Shown one piece after another: positions 4,496-5,300 of a DNA stretch of 5,300 bases. Position 1 is the first letter of the stretch. Each line of letters begins with the position of its first letter. Source of the stretch: Deltaproteobacteria bacterium (GTDB taxonomy: Bacteria; Desulfobacterota; Desulfobacteria; Desulfobacterales; SURF-15); contig JAHEHB010000382.1 in the NCBI GenBank assembly GCA_024644775.1, positions 1 through 5,300 on the forward strand, given 5' to 3'. The translations under genes were made by a program, and so were the position numbers. The notes below the pieces were generated by a model. It ran no database searches and was not told the origin of the DNA. It saw only the letters and a program-made list of their open reading frames with translations.

Positions 4496-5300
4496 TCAGA
4501 CACTCAAGTCGTTTTTCATCCTCTCTACAAACTTTAGTTCATCGATAAAATCTTTAACCATCTCATTGAGAAAATATTTTGGCTGCCATCCCCATTCCTT
4601 TTGCGCCAACGATTCATCCATCTGTTTGGTCATGGCGGCTCGAAGGCGCAGGGCATCGTCATCTTTGTCAGGGTTGAAATCGATATCCACCTGGGGCAGT
4701 TGCTGTTTCAGTAAATCAACCAGCTCAATCGGTATCAGGTTGATACCTTTTATATTATAGGTTTTCCGACTGAGTTCAGATTCATCAACCTTTTTATACA
4801 TTTCAAAAGCCCGAACAACTTCTTTAATATAGATAAGATTGATGGGTGTTTCCGGGTCCAGACGAGAGGTAAACGGTCTGCCGGCATAAGATTCTTCTAT
4901 TATGGAATTGATATCGGATATGGGAGGGGTCACTTTGCGACCGACACCGATTACGACCGGAAATCTCAATGCCCTAAAATCAAATCCGTATCGGCGACCA
5001 TAGTATTCACCCAGCAGTTCGCCGGTTAGTTTTGTAATCGCATACATATTGACGGGTCGCTGTCGCGTATCATCGAACACGATATCCGGGCTGGCGGGTC
5101 CAAACGTAGATCGTGAACCGGGAAACAGTACCTGTTTGACACCACATAGTCTGGCGGCTTCCAATACATTGAAGGTTCCTTCAAGATTTATTTTAAACCC
5201 GGTTGCAGGATATTTCTCCAAAATGGCAAGCAACAACGCAGCATTGTGATAAATGCGATCCGCCTTACTATGCTCGACAGCCTCAACCACCTGCACCCAG
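4496..5300 (-). CDS. NAD-dependent epimerase/dehydratase, extended SDR family (N-terminus beyond the right edge)
   Basis: This is an oxidoreductase or epimerase of the extended short-chain dehydrogenase/reductase family, acting on a nucleotide sugar or related substrate. About 267 residues are visible, entering the window in frame (…W-V-Q-V-V-E-A-V). The reading frame is open to the edge, so the GTG at 5296 is an internal valine codon, and the N-terminal GxxGxxG cofactor loop lies outside. Visible family features, counting from that valine: HNAAL (17-21), INLEGTFNVLEAARLCGVKQVLFPGSRSTFGP (36-67) with the active-site serine region, the catalytic YAITK (Y85, K89), and LRFPVVIGVGR (110-120). The C-terminal substrate domain follows, including NLIYIKEVVRAFEMY. 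The stop is TGA at 4498-4496. It is separated from the RraA-family gene by 420 bases of repeats, so it may be its own unit or the head of the same catabolic locus. The exact substrate is unknown. Confidence 0.92.
   Translation of the reverse strand, partial: WVQVVEAVEHSKADRIYHNAALLLAILEKYPATGFKINLEGTFNVLEAARLCGVKQVLFPGSRSTFGPASPDIVFDDTRQRPVNMYAITKLTGELLGEYYGRRYGFDFRALRFPVVIGVGRKVTPPISDINSIIEESYAGRPFTSRLDPETPINLIYIKEVVRAFEMYKKVDESELSRKTYNIKGINLIPIELVDLLKQQLPQVDIDFNPDKDDDALRLRAAMTKQMDESLAQKEWGWQPKYFLNEMVKDFIDELKFVERMKNDLSV

Noticed and set aside
4362..4760. Plus-strand ORF of 132 codons
   Set aside because: It begins in the hairpin region and then runs antisense to the epimerase gene, with low-complexity serine/arginine-rich translation; not a believable protein.

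Overview
All recognisable genes in this window lie on the minus strand, so transcription runs from right to left. The codon pattern, an export signal without a lipobox on the solute-binding protein, moderate GC and intergenic repeats of A/C-rich words mixed with GC hairpins suggest a Gram-negative bacterium. A deltaproteobacterium (Desulfobacterota, perhaps Desulfobacterales) or a similar environmental genome is my best guess. This rests on general impression, not on a marker gene.

Layout in transcription order. (1) 5300-4496: an NAD-dependent epimerase/dehydratase of the extended SDR family, missing its N-terminus at the window edge. (2) 4495-4076: 420 bases without a gene, built from short repeats: three GC-rich hairpins, one AT-richer hairpin, a degenerate CAAATTCCAA array, a heptamer array of TGAACCC type, and a 12-base direct repeat bracketing most of them. 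(3) 4075-3398: a complete RraA-family protein, probably an aldolase/decarboxylase acting on a 2-oxo acid. (4) 3397-3210: an AT-rich gap with two perfect inverted repeats. (5) 3209-2916: a 97-residue ORF resembling only the N-terminal part of a sugar-acid TIM-barrel enzyme (mannonate dehydratase or sugar isomerase type), probably a gene remnant. (6) 2777-1230, 1127-183 and 174-1: the start of a peptide/nickel/opine-type ABC importer, comprising a periplasmic solute-binding protein, a DppB-type permease and the first 58 residues of a DppC-type permease. The ATPase genes would be expected further left, outside the window.

Taken together this looks like an uptake-and-catabolism locus. The importer brings in a small organic solute. 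The RraA-type aldolase, the decayed isomerase/dehydratase and the SDR enzyme next to it suggest that the solute is a sugar acid or related carbohydrate rather than a peptide. This is inference from neighbours; nothing in the sequence fixes the substrate. I found no clearly new defence or mobile system. The points most worth a second look are the repeat mosaic, the truncated gene with inverted repeats upstream, and the unusual gap and missing Shine-Dalgarno ahead of the first permease.
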